64,000 nt of DNA, taken from Rhyzopertha dominica (lineage: Eukaryota; Arthropoda; Insecta; Coleoptera; Bostrichidae). Both the position numbers and the translations under genes were made by a program. This document shows, piece after piece, positions 21,259-32,987 of this stretch. Location: contig QCXZ01000041.1 in NCBI GenBank assembly GCA_025024175.1, forward strand, positions 30,995,786 to 31,059,785. The letters run 5' to 3'. Each line of letters begins with the position of its first letter. Position 1 is the first letter of the stretch. Below the pieces are notes generated by a model. It made no database searches, was not told where the DNA came from, and saw only the letters and a list, made by a program, of their open reading frames with translations.

Positions 21259-23219
21259 GAATATAAATCAAAACATATTTTACTTTGTGCTCATCAGTGG
21301 TCAACAAAAAAAGTTAACTTTTTTATAAACGTCTCCTGCATGAAAAGTGGAAACTTAAGAATATTATTTCCATAGAAAAGAAATGTGCTACAATAAATTC
21401 TGAAGAGTTTCACCCAGTAAATATATAGTTGCAACCCACGATAAGCAAGTGCAGTTATGTTAAAATAAATTATTATGCAGTTGACAAGCGAAACTGACAT
21501 ATTTGGTAATGGCATCATATTTCGACCTGCTGTCAAAATTATATCTATAGTTTCTTACCAGTGTGAACTAAATTATGAAGATATGGGAATACAAGTGCTG
21601 GGATGAAAACTTTCCTGATGATAATACTCTTTACCCCAAAATATATATATGATACCGTCCAACTTAGATATTCTTGAGACAACCATTGTTCATTATAATA
21701 ATGACAAAAAACTACTTACCTGAACATGAGCAGAAAATAAACGATGCATAGCATAAATAATGGGCTCTGGTATTTAGAATTCCTTGCATCACACCATTTG
21801 CTACTTAATTTATCATAACCGTCTCAATTACGCAATTAATAAACAAATTTCGGTTTATCGGTGAGTGACCGCGCTTGTCTTTAGGCCATGAATCCGCTTT
21901 GTCTGGCCAACACCGATCGACATTTCACGCCATATTGGACTCTTTTAGCAACAATCGAAGCGAACTGAAAAAAGCATTGGGAAAAGCCACAAATTGCAAA
22001 CAGATTTGCCTGTTTAAATTCCAATTCGCTATAAAAAATTGTTTGTAATAAGCATCACATGGAATGAGAAAGGACGTCAAGCCGGCTGATAGCAATTTAG
22101 GTATTTCTCAAAGTTTGTCGACAGAAGTTGAATAAGCAATTGAGATATTGATTTTATCTCCTTTAGTCAGTAATGGATACCTATACAAACTTTAAATGCT
22201 TAACAGATTACTTTTTGCAATACTTTTTTGCCCTAGATGTTCTTTTAAATATATTTACCTAACTAAGTAGGAAGGATTTCTGACACAGTATCAAACATTT
22301 ATTCAGTATTATACCATTTTGCAAATTGTCATCAACAAGATATGTCAGTGCAATTTTTAAATGACAGATTCCAAAGAGCAAAAGCAACTAGGACGGATAA
22401 ATACCTTCACGCACGACTGCATCTACAATAACAGATTTAGAAAACGATTTCGTTATTTATGCAATATTTCTTCGACAACTGCAGACAGAGGTCATGTTGG
22501 GTTATGTTATTGTTTAGCACCGGTTCAAATTTAAAGGCTAAGGATTGCCTATGTCTGCCTCCAGAAACAATGATCTTTGATTATGCAATTCAATATAAAA
22601 GATTGGCTTTTGTTTACCTTTCTTTTAAGTTGTTTAGTTTGATTAATTTAGTTACGCAAATAGAAATGTAATCAAATTGAGCAGTATGCAAATAAGCTTT
22701 TAGGTTTTTTTTAAACTGTTTAAAATTGATGATACTCATTTCATATGTTATAATGTTTGCTTTCATATAAATAGTTAACGAACTAGAACGTACAGGTAAA
22801 TGGTTCCACATCAGTAGTTTAAAATGCACCTACCTACGTTTGTATAAGGTGACAAATAATAGATTTTCGCATATGGTGGGTTATCTGTATTAATGCTGGC
22901 ACAAAAATGTCTACTATTGATCCGTTCTCCTCCTCCTCTTTTCAAGACAAATTCTGTTTTGAATGTAAGTTTTCTGTTATCAGTTTTAAACGTTTAACGC
23001 GTACCACCCTTATGACGAGCAAATCACACAATGGCCTGATCACAGGTTTAATTTGGTGAAGCAATGGTGGAAGTGTTCATAGAAACTCACTTTTATCATT
23101 CTTTTTTAGATAGGGCGATGTTGTGCTGAATTGGGTTATAATTATAGTTATAAAATATAAACTTTTATACATTAAAAAAGAGTACTTAATTAATTAAGTG
23201 TGTATCTGTATCCATAACG
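21259..23219. other. Intergenic, no gene recognised
   Basis: AT-rich sequence with short chance frames only. No transposon protein or RNA gene recognised. Confidence 0.5.
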
Positions 23220-24130
23220 CTGCAAAAAAATTTTTTAACCAAAATAAATTGTTTACAACTTCTCAGTGCGCAACGTGGCAACAACGCAGTTTTAAGACAC
23301 GCTCAGATTGACTAGGTCTGGCTGTGACGTATCACCCGATGTAAACAAGATAGCGTCTGGTAGTTTCTGTATTTCGTTTGCGTTATTGGTTATGTTTGAG
23401 AGTGTTCTCGTTTGTTTTTTTTTATAAATTCAACAATATGTCGTCAGAATTGCTTTGTTAAAGCGTCTTCGAACAATTTTCCGGCTGTAGATATGTTTAT
23501 AGTCACCGAATTTATCAAGAACGGCCCACGATTAAATGTTGCCGAAATCAAAGGCGCTAAAGCAGCAGTATAACTATAAGTAATTAACAAAGCAGCTTAA
23601 NCTGCAATTTAATACATTATGGATCATTGATATTTTGAACGAAATGCATCTTTTTTCTAGTGCAAGTCGTGAGCAACACGGAGATGCAGCTATGGGTTAT
23701 TTCCAGGTGAAGCGAGAGGGGCCCATATTATTACTGCAGTCCAAGATATGCCCGGAACACAAAGTTCGTGCAAAAAATTAAGCAGTTAGTCTCACAACAG
23801 TAAAATGTAGATTTTGTCTTGGTCATACCCCTTCTGGCTGCTTTAAACCATCTCCGTTTGCGTTCGTAGTTCGTAGTCTCCGGGTACACTTACGAATATT
23901 TTGTTGAGACTATTGACGGATGTATTTGAAATTTGAACACTTTGGCACAAAGCATCATCTGCTGTTAGCTTCTGGTTTGTACATGCTTAAACATTCTCCC
24001 AGTTGTTAGGAGTCCGTTAAAAGCAAGAAAACAACTCGTTTCACTCAGCACAATCAAAGGCACGTAGGTAACATAACCTATATTCTTTGTTTACATCGGG
24101 TGCTACGTCACACCTTCTCCATTCCGGGAC
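23220..24130 (+). mobile_element. Decayed ISL2EU-like DNA transposon
   Basis: Inverted repeats: the left one contains TGTGACGTATCACCCGATGTAAACAA (about 23322-23347). The right one, about 24086-24112, is its complement (TTTACATCGGGTGCTACGTCACA) with few mismatches. Between them lies a broken reading frame matching the N-terminal part of the ISL2EU protein family. The outer ends look similar beyond the strong TIR core but are too diverged to fix. The middle and C-terminal coding parts (SWIM-type and YqaJ-type nuclease regions in intact relatives) are missing, so it is non-autonomous. Confidence 0.68.
23464..23782 (+). pseudogene. ISL2EU-family ORF fragment
   Basis: The frame at about 23464-23573 reads SSNNFPAVDM, then FIVTEFIKNG, then PRLNVAEIKGAKAA. 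A segment about 100 nt later (from about 23662) reads ASREQHGDAAMGYFQVKREG and continues SKICPEHKVRAKN before a stop. Both segments have the order and motifs of ISL2EU N-terminal proteins (GVKA, SRE-YGDAA-GY-QV-R, PEH-VR-K). An out-of-frame stretch separates them, and in-frame stops follow. No function remains. Confidence 0.72.
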
Positions 24131-27100
24131 ACTGCGTTTGTGTGGACAATTTTTATATTTGAACTTCAGAACGGTTTTTTTCGAAAACTGGTGCTAGAAA
24201 AATTTTGAAATTTTTAGGACGTAACAAGGGTGCTCCAAATATACACATGGCATGATTTGTAAAAAATGTGACAACACCCAATTGGTAGTGTTAAAAAAAG
24301 AAGTCGAACTTGGTTTAGGAAAGCACACTCAATATCCACAAAAGGTTTATGCTTATACGAGAAAAGCTGGTAGCCAAATTCTAAGCCATATTATTTTTAA
24401 ACAAACTGGGCTTATTTACCAAATTATATATTAAAAATAAAACGTGTAATAGATCAAATAACATTAAAGAATTGAAGAAATGTAAGTTTTCGGCAAATTC
24501 AATTGGTTTCATAAAAAACACTTCACAATATTCAGGAGGAAATAACGAATTGCAGGAAGTAAACCAGCACATATAATTAAAAAATATTATAATAAAATCT
24601 TTGTGTCTGTTTATCTCATTTATTACCAAAAATAAGTATGTCAAGTTAGGTTTGCTGAAAGCTCAATTTGATCTTCTATCTGAATCCATGCAATAAGTAT
24701 ACAGCGTAAGTTTCTCTCGACGACTCTCGGAACTTGCAGATATAGAACGAAGAGAAATGAGAATTATTTGAGCACAAATTACATTGACAATCTATTGTTC
24801 TTCGAAACGAACAGGCATTAAGTATGGCAAAACAGAGGCAGCGCTGGTTCCTTATGGGTCAAGTGCGAATTAGAAACGCGGAGTTGGGACGACATAAACA
24901 TTAATATGTACAATATGGTAAATAAACCACTTGAGCTAAAAAAATATTACATAAAATTTATTTAATAAGGAGTATATGATAATAAAAAATAACAATGGAA
25001 ACTAAATAAGGAGCATCTATCTTGAATTATTGCATTTAGTGCTAATAACCGGTGTTTTCGATTTTATAAAAATGGTTGCAACCGTTTTAAACGAAGAGGT
25101 ACCCTGTCCAAATTTGTACCTCTAACATTTTTAAAATAATTGAACAATAATTGAAAAAAAAACTGAAGTTGAAGGATTACTTTTTTATTCAGCAGCCCTA
25201 TGGAATTAATAAATAAAAAAGGCTCTTTCTAAATGAATTGTAATATTTTACATAGGAATCCGACTAACCTTACTGCACTAGTGCCAATATGTCACTGCTC
25301 GTGTCATAAACGCGTTTTTCTTATAACTTCAATATTGTCAAAATAGTTATTAGGAAACTTTGATGAGGAAGGCGTAAACTGTTATTATTTTGTACTATAG
25401 GTATATTTTTATTTTATTTTTGGATCGTAAAATAAGAATGACAGTTTTTATGGATTATTTGGGAAATGTCTGTGTCCAAGTGGTAAAGTATTTTCTAATA
25501 ACAGTTTTATATTCATTAGAAATGCATTCTAGTAAGTCAGCAAAAACAACTCTTACTCCGAAAGATTAACGTAAGGAAATACGAGCAATATTCACATGAG
25601 TTACGCAATTTTGCATTAACAAGATTTTTATTTACGGGATTAATTGTAATGATATTTTATTAAGTCTCTGTTCTGCCTACAACGCAAATAAGTGGAAGGC
25701 GTCGAGCTTCTTGCTCAAAATCACATTATTCAAGTCGCAGCTCCTTTACAATCTTGACGAACCTTCCGATATGGTATCTTTTTACGGTGGCTACATCGCT
25801 TGTCTTTTGCAAAGCAAGTATGAAGTAACTTGCTATCCACATTAGGTTTTACTAGATATTTGGGCACATTTAAGTAAGGTTTTTATTGCTTTTTTGATGT
25901 GGTCTGTCTTCATCAACTTCACGCAGCATCCAGCTGACAACATATTTCTTATTTTCTCCAGTTTGGTCGACCAATGACAGTGTCATGATGCTAATGGCCA
26001 CCAATATGTCGTAGTAGTAAACCAATATGAAGTCATCTGGTTATAGTGTCTATTGCCGTAGAAAAAATATTCACGTCTTGAAAATAGCACGAAAGACAAG
26101 TAAATATATCCTTAAATGCATATAATGTTCCTATTTTTAACAAATAGATGATGTAATTAGGTAAAAAATTGATATTTTCAAAACGGGAAACTACCCGAGT
26201 ATTGCGGTTGCCTATTCGTGTGACGTCATTAATAATGTGTCTATTTGAACAATAGTGTTTTCAAGGTTAAATATAGATTATAATAAGTCTTAATAGTTTC
26301 AAAACGGAATGAACCATACACATTGTAAAATAAAGCTGACGACGCAGTGTGATACTAAAAGGATGTGAAATAAGGATCGATAACTGTTAAAAATGAGATG
26401 TTTTGCCACTTTATGCATCGCATTCTTTTCGATACGGATTTAAAATGCTTGATTTTAGATTTTAAAATTTAAATTGACGCAACCAAGTTTAAAAATGTAT
26501 TTATAACTAATTGTACTGTATCTAACAAAATGGCACAATGCCATGAGCTCTTGATATATCTACATTCTGTAACTTCAGAAATCCTCTAAATTAAGTTTCA
26601 CTATTTGTATGTAAGTATATGACGGTTAATACGCCTGTTATCTAATACAGGTTGTTTTTCTTAAACCTAATACTGCCAAAAATTGGCTGATATTTCGTCA
26701 GTTTTGCATGCATCATTAAAATCCCTTTATAACAGCTGAACGCTTTCTTTGACTGACGTTACATGCCTACACGNTCAGGGAGGCAAAACAACCCAACTGT
26801 TTTATTCGTACCTGTCGGCTTGCTCTCCTAAAAACACGTCTCTAATAGTTGTCGGGTGCGCAACGTCTAATAAAAAGCATATTAATTTTGTAACAATTAT
26901 TTTCCAATTCACCGCAAAAAAGTGAGCACACAGCGGTTTTAAAACGGCATTACCAAATTATTGCGATAATCTGTGTAATGCGATTTTACAATAGGTACAC
27001 GCAGATATGAATTAAGATGAAATGAATATTCGTCAAAGAATAGCAGTGATAGTAATGTAGCAGGCAAAAGAAAGTACGCCTATAGTATAAACATTCCAAT

Positions 27101-27230
27101 GGTCATGTACATTACCAAATACGATAAACAATGAAGCTTCACTTTCTTTGTCAATGACATTGCCACGCATTAATATTAACTAGGTATACGCAGTTTAATT
27201 GAAAATCAGCCCTCGTATGGATTGAATTAG
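24131..27230. other. Intergenic, no gene recognised
   Basis: No supported gene. A short stretch near 24820-24895 reads MAKQRQRWFLMGQVRIRNAE on the plus strand and ends at a stop; not recognised. The rest is AT-rich. Confidence 0.5.
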
Positions 27231-27233
27231 AAG

Positions 27234-27240
27234 TATAAAT
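27234..27240 (+). promoter_or_regulatory. TATA box of the Pro/Gln-rich gene
   Basis: TATAAAT lies 110 nt before the inferred start ATG at 27344. A start site about 30 nt downstream (about 27264) would give an 80-nt leader free of upstream ATGs. No strong TCAGT initiator lies at the exact position, so the start site is approximate. Confidence 0.45.
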
Positions 27241-27343
27241 GTCGAAAGAAATCTGCTGAATCGTTTCTTTTGCTGCGCGATTCGCAGTGGTTGTCGGCAG
27301 TGTAATCCTAAAGCACTGCACATTATACCGCAACGCATTAAAA

Positions 27344-28982
27344 ATGAAATATTCGGTAACTAACTTCGGCTTTCTTGTGATCAAGCTTTGTTATATACTT
27401 TGTGTTACAGGTATATCTTATTTTAGTCTTCTCCACATCCACATTTGCTGATTACACCCTTCAAGATTACAACCAGGAGCAAATAGACCCGCTACATCAG
27501 CCGGAATCGGAAGACTCATCAAGGGACCATGACAAACGAACGATATTTCCCACGACGTTCACAAACTACGGCTGGGCAAAACACGTTGGTGTAAAACACG
27601 GTGGCATGAAATATGTGCTCGGATACGGACCTGTGGATTTAAAATATGTGCCGGTAGTGCGCCCGATCGCGTTAAAACCGATGTATCAGTTTCGACCTAT
27701 TAAGCCAAAGTGGCCTACGAGACCGATTGTTCTGAAACCGCTGCTCCCTGCCGTCCAAAAGCCANCGCACCACGGATGNAAACCGATTTACAANCCGCCA
27801 CCGAACAAGGGTTGGGACCAGAGTATCCTACAAGTGCCGGTAAAACCAGCGGTTGTGTTCAAACCGTCGCATTCTGTTGTGAATCTGCAACCGCCCCCAG
27901 TGATTCAAGTCAAGCCTCCAGTGAAGCCTGTGGTACCTGTTCAGCCAGTAGTACCAGTAACTCCACTGAAACCAGTGGTACCTGTACACCCCGTAGTTCC
28001 TGTTACCCCTCTGAAGCCAGTGCTACCAGTGCCTATACAGCCAGCTGTGCCTGTAACACCTTTAAGACCAGTAGTGCCAGTGCCCTTTATACCACAACAG
28101 CCTCTTCAACCAGCCCCTTTAATACCAACTCCTCTGTTTCATGTAACTAGACCTAATTTGCCTGTATTACCCTTGGGTAGTGCTTTTCCTTCACCCCTTT
28201 TAAACCTTCCAATTGCGGCTGGAATTCCTCCAAGACCTAGTTTACCTAATGTTCCACTAGGAACACCCAATTTCGCACTACCTCAACCTCTCCCAAGACC
28301 AACATTAATAGAGTTTCATGGCAAACAATTTCTTTTTGCCCAACAACCCGTTCCTCAACCACCTGCACCAATTCCATTTGCTCCNCAAGCTCCATTCGTC
28401 CCTTCCATTCAGTTACCTAGTGCACCAAATCCGTTCCCCACATATCAGCAGTCTTTCCAAGGGCATCTGCCCAGGGATAACCCAAATGTTGGAATAGAGC
28501 AACATGATGTTCAAACTCCTGTAGTACCAGAGGGTCATCAGCAAATATTACAGCAACAAAATAATCTAGACCAGCAACAGTATTACCAGCAATTTGGGTT
28601 GCAAGACAATCAACAGCAACAGTTTGAAACTCAAAGCTATCAACAAGCACCTCAAGCCGAATATCTACCACCAGTGGAAACGTTTAGATATTCAGATGGA
28701 CAACAGAGTGAGCCGTTGCAGCAGCTGCAACAAAATGATAATAATTTCATTCAGCCAGGCCAAAGCGATGTTCAAATTCCCATTCATTTGCCTAATCATC
28801 CGCACTTTAGGCCAAACAGTTTCACTAATATTCAAGACAATGGTTTTCAAACTCAAAATCAAAACTTGCTTGCACCATCTGTTGGTCTAGAACCACCATT
28901 CAGAAAACGAAGGATAGACAAAGATGTACAACAAAACAATGAGGGTGAAGTAGAAGAACCAGTAAGAAACAAACACAGATAG
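27344..28982 (+). CDS. Secreted Pro/Gln-rich structural protein (two exons: 27344-27355, 27411-28982)
   Basis: Exon 1 encodes only MKYS. A 55-nt phase-0 intron (GTAACT...TTACAG) joins it to exon 2, which begins VYLILVF. The spliced product is 527 residues. The start is chosen because splicing completes a signal peptide (MKYSVYLILVFSTSTFA, then DYTL), which no in-frame ATG of exon 2 does. An acidic propeptide follows, ending in dibasic DKR (45-47) before TIFPT. Residues about 60-170 are Lys/Pro-rich. About 172-230 carries three units of the type PVVPV-P-VPVTPLKP. About 230-350 is Pro/Leu-rich, and about 378-450 is Gln-rich (QQQ runs). The C-terminus has a second basic cluster (RKRR). No chitin-binding consensus is visible. 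Tiny signal-peptide exons are common in insect cuticle-protein genes. A cuticle or matrix role is inferred. Confidence 0.88.
27356..27410 (+). other. 55-nt intron interrupting the signal peptide
   Basis: Begins GTAACT and ends TTTGTGTTACAG after a pyrimidine-leaning tract. Reading through it would put exon 1 out of frame with exon 2, ending soon after. Removing it keeps phase 0 and restores a complete secretion signal. Confidence 0.75.
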
Positions 28983-29118
28983 ATTCGTTGTGTTATACTT
29001 TGATCATGAAACGCATCGTTACATTCGACTTGATAGTATTATTTTTGCTATGTATTTATTTCTTGTTATATTTTGTCATCATGTTATTGTTATTACAATA
29101 TTGTTTGATTGCTAAACA

Positions 29119-29124
29119 AATAAA
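29119..29124 (+). terminator. Poly(A) signal of the Pro/Gln-rich gene
   Basis: AATAAA 137 nt after the TAG stop at 28980-28982, followed by a GTGATCAACTCT stretch. Confidence 0.6.
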
Positions 29125-29149
29125 AACTGTGATCAACTCTATACAACTA

Positions 29150-29935
29150 TTATTTTCAATGACGTAAGCAATTAGCAGTGAAGAACTATTTAAAAATACC
29201 GTGAGTTAAACTTTTAGGTAACAGCAGATAAGTTCGTTAGACGCTGAATAGGTTTGCCATATTAAAATCGCCAGTGCATAAAATCAGGCGTGAAGACATG
29301 AAAAAGACAAAAAGTCTCTGTTGAGTTTCACCATGCAAAAATTAATAAAGCTTTGTAATAATTCCGAGAGTTTCCGGGGCTAGTTTCATAAAGGTGTGAC
29401 ATACCCGGCTATTACGATCGCACGCGCTTCACTGTTAGTCTTTTTTACAAACGGTATTGACAGCTGCTTTGATGCAAACCTTTTACTCAGTTCGCCAAAA
29501 ACAGGCACCTTTCTAATTGTTGAAAAAACTTAACAGCTTTATGTAACATGAGCTATAAAAAGCTGTGTCACATAATAATTAATTTAGAAGTTAAGAAATC
29601 AAGAAAATATGACCATGACGACTAAAGCGATCATTTAATTATTTATCTTCTTGCTAAGCACTTGAACGGACGTGAGCAGACAGAACCGATATACAAAACA
29701 ACGCACCAGAACAACAAAATCTATTTGGCATGTCATGCTTCTGTATCTGTTACTTAAATGTACCTAACGACTAACATGTACGCTATAATGCTGGCCGAAC
29801 GATTCAGTCGCCTCTATAATGTAATTAATTCATTTATAGTTTTATAGAATTTGTTTTAGTATGGATTTAGTTATTTAACAGAATTTACGTATTCGTTTTT
29901 ATTGAATAACTTTGCCCACATTAAGTATAAGAATA
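29150..29935. other. Intergenic, no gene recognised
   Basis: No open frame of note and no recognised repeat between the gene's poly(A) signal and the palindromic element starting at 29936. Confidence 0.5.
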
Positions 29936-31019
29936 AGGGTGTCCCGCATTATGTGGGCAACCCGTCGAAATCTGAAAACTGGCGTAAAAATAACATTACT
30001 TTACAGTATAAATTTTTTTAAATAACGTCCGCCTGCTGAGATATTCGCAGGTACTAATATCCCTACAGCGTCAAAAATTTTCGGAAGAATTCGGAGAAAC
30101 AAGTTTCTATGGTATTTGTTTAACAAATGGTTTAAAAACGAGTTTTTTCGAATTTTTCCATAGAAAAAATTAGATGCACGAGGGATATTTGATAAGATTA
30201 TTTCCTGAGTTAAAAAAATAACAAACAAACCTTGTCAAACTTGTCAAAGCTGGACGATATTTATCCGATATGATTCCGACAAAACAGCTAATGTCAAAAT
30301 AATTTCCCACCTGAAAATTATATATGACCTACGAATACACTGATTGGTCAAAATTGACCGGAAGGAAATAATCACTCTTAAAAAGGAGAGAAACAGTTTT
30401 TCAAAAATATCTCTTAGATCGGTCGATATAATTTCATCAAATTTTGGTTATTACTATTTCAAAATAAGAAGTTTCAGTAATACGAAATCAATAAATGTAT
30501 GCAGCGTACTCATTTATATGAATATTTCATTATTATTATTTCAGAATTTATGTTACAAATAATGTAAGGTATTATCAAAATGTCACTGTATCAGTGACAA
30601 CTAACACAGTTTTATTATTTATCAAGGCCAGTTTGATAAAAACTAATGATTAGCAGATTAGATTAAGCAGTGAAAATGTGAACATTCAACTGCAATTTTC
30701 TAGTAAATAGTCAGTTTTAGCCGCATGAACAAAGAGTATCTTTCTTTGTTTATAAGGCCCCCTCCCACCCCCAAAATTTATTAAAAAAATGTGCGCACTA
30801 TTTTAACGGTTTCCACTTCAAATAATACCCTAAATTTGATGAAATTATATAATTCGGTCTAAGAGATATTTTTTAAAAACTGTTTTTCTTCCTCCATGTT
30901 TAAGAGTGAATATCTCAGTCGGCGGGAGTTCTTATTTCGAAAAAAGTTATACTGTCAGCTTTACTTTTACATCAATTTTCAGATTCCGGGAGGATTCCCG
31001 CATAATGCGAGGCACCCTG
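29936..31019. mobile_element. Palindromic (foldback) MITE, CAGGGTGYC ends
   Basis: Left end AGGGTGTCCCGCATTATG, apparently missing the first C. Right end complement CAGGGTGCCTCGCATTATG. TA lies on both sides (29934-29935 and 31020-31021). The arms match again through ACAGTATAA...CTGAGATATTC (left 30005-30046, right about 30910-30955) and through CACTCTTAAA...TATCTCTTAGA...AATTTCATCAAATTT (left about 30372-30440, right about 30830-30910). The left arm carries about 320 extra bases (30047-30371) absent from the right arm. Non-coding. Tc1/mariner affiliation is inferred from the terminus and TA target. Confidence 0.82.
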
Positions 31020-31970
31020 TATAAAGACTTCAAATTAGTAAGTTTGATCCCTTAAATTCCATTTAGCAACATGTCAACAAAATAGATTCATAGCCGATGC
31101 GATCAATACGTAGTATTTTTAGTATTTCTCATATTGCGTGGAGTGTCGGCCGTCTCCAACATGAAAATACTAACAAGACTGCCAAGGAGTGGTGTGAGAC
31201 AAGAAAAAACATGTTACAGAAAAATCTAGGTGGCGTACTTTGTCAAAAAGAACTCAAATTAAAAGCTTTAAGAACTTTATGGGCAAAACATTCAATGTTA
31301 ATAGGTACAATTTTTGTTCACGACTTGCTCGACATTTCCAAATTTCAGCATTAATTGGCTACCTTAAACAGAAAAATGTGGATTATAAGCAAAAAAAAAG
31401 CCGGTGTATTTACTAAGAAAGACACGCCTTGAATCCTAATCGAAGCACCAGATGGCAAGCATTTTAGATAGTACTGACATTAGGAATATCAAGAGCACAT
31501 CGAAGGGAAGTGCTATAAAATATGACCATTCAGGACACCGACGATTAAGGAAAATTTGCTGTTGTTAAGACCCCGCAAACAAAAACAAATATATACGACT
31601 AACACTAACAATTAGTGCTACAAACAGAAACAATGCAAATATCCATCATTAGACATAAACTTTCCACCAACAATGGCAAAATATTCACATGTACTTGTAA
31701 ATTACCGTAGCGGATAGTGCTACAGCTGAGTAGTAGGGAAAGCAACAATTGGAAACTGACCGTCGACCATACCTGAGTATTTAAGACTACAAAATCCTAC
31801 AAATTATAGAAATTTCGCCGTACTTCAGCCACCTTCTAGCGAATAGAGGTGTTGATGAGCTCGGGTTAAAAGACATGCGGGGTTTCCTTCCTAAACAAAT
31901 TGTAGTAGATATGCAAAAAATGATTACTGAATCATGTGTTAACTATTGCCTGCTACTTCGCGGGTTTTGA
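31020..31970. other. Intergenic, no gene recognised
   Basis: An 85-codon plus-strand frame (31097-31354) and short frames after it have mixed composition but no motif I recognise. They could be older transposon debris leading into the transposase scrap at about 31990. Confidence 0.4.
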
Positions 31971-31984
31971 TAACCAATATTACA

Positions 31985-32250
31985 CTATATTATATATAAA
32001 TATAAGTGCACTATTGAATGCCCTGCTAGGTCACCTGATTTAAGTTCATTGTATTTTTCTCTGTCATTAAAAATGTTAGATATACAAAAGAAATCCAGGA
32101 AATTTGCAAGATTAGGAAGCCATAATCAGACACGAAATTCAACAAATTAATGCCTCCTAACAGGCGAGAATATGGATTGCGCAATTTCTATGATAGACTA
32201 GGCACTAGGAAATTACCAAGTTACAGAATGTCTTCAGTTTGAACGTTTAA
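31985..32250 (+). pseudogene. Transposase C-terminal scrap (mariner-type)
   Basis: The plus strand reads CPARSPDLSSLYFSLSLK, resembling the RSPDL-PLDFFLW block before the third catalytic acid of mariner-like transposases. A decayed tail follows with frameshifts. Short and highly eroded. Confidence 0.5.
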
Positions 32251-32674
32251 TTTGATGTAAATATTTGTGTAGTGTATAAAGCATTACAATTATCATCAAA
32301 TTAATAAAAACCAGTATTGACGCCTGAGGAACCTGCTTTGTTTTTTTCTAGTTTATTTAAAACACGATTTTTTTACAAAAAAAATTGATCATTCTAAATA
32401 GACACCGGGTCATTTCAAGGATAAAAAGTACAATTTTTCCCATTCAAAAAAAGTGCGTTGACATACAAAAAAAAAGAGGCTAAGAAATAAATAATAATTA
32501 GCACACAAAAACTTTTTTTACGAACAATTTGGTAAAATATTTTACTAAAGTTCGTGTAATAAACTGGTTATTCCATACTGTTGACCCTTTATAGTATGTG
32601 GTAGTCAAGGCTATTATAGAGTCTTCTATAGAGTCTGTCTATCTTTCAATGTCTATCAACCTTGTGTGGTAGTA
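32251..32674. other. Intergenic, no gene recognised
   Basis: A-rich and T-rich runs with no coding potential between the transposase scrap and TIR copy C. Confidence 0.5.
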
Positions 32675-32987
32675 CAGGGTTTCATAAATCAATTTGCCGC
32701 CTCTCAGGAAAGTGACGCATACTTGTTATTCGATTTTTGAATTATTTAATATATCTTAATACGAGAAAACGCTTGGGAGTGTGTATTTTCAACATATTCT
32801 GTAGTGTTTTGTGGGATAATTAACTTTAAGGTTGCAGAACGCTCACATTTCGGAGCTGTGGGGTGACATTGATCTGCAACCTTCAGTTCTATCGCCGTGC
32901 ACATTGTAACTTGGCAGCAGTTACAAAAAGGCGGCACAAAGAATTCAGAAATCAACGCCACCCGCGTTGCATGAATCAGAAACCCTG
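32675..32987 (+). mobile_element. TIR element of the CAGGGTTTCTATAAATGATTC family, copy C (internally deleted)
   Basis: Starts CAGGGTTTCATAAATC, ends TGCATGAATCAGAAACCCTG, and is flanked by TA (32673-32674 and 32988-32989). At 313 bp it keeps the left and right parts seen in copies A and B (TTGCCGCCTCTCAGG, GAGAAAACGC-TGG-AGTGTGTAT, TTCGGAGCTGTGGGG, GGCAGCAGTTACAAAAAGGC) but lacks the middle. Confidence 0.82.

Noticed and set aside
27710..28150. 146-codon Ser/Thr/Ala-rich frame overlapping the Pro/Gln-rich gene
   Set aside because: Shifted-frame shadow of the Pro-Val repeats.
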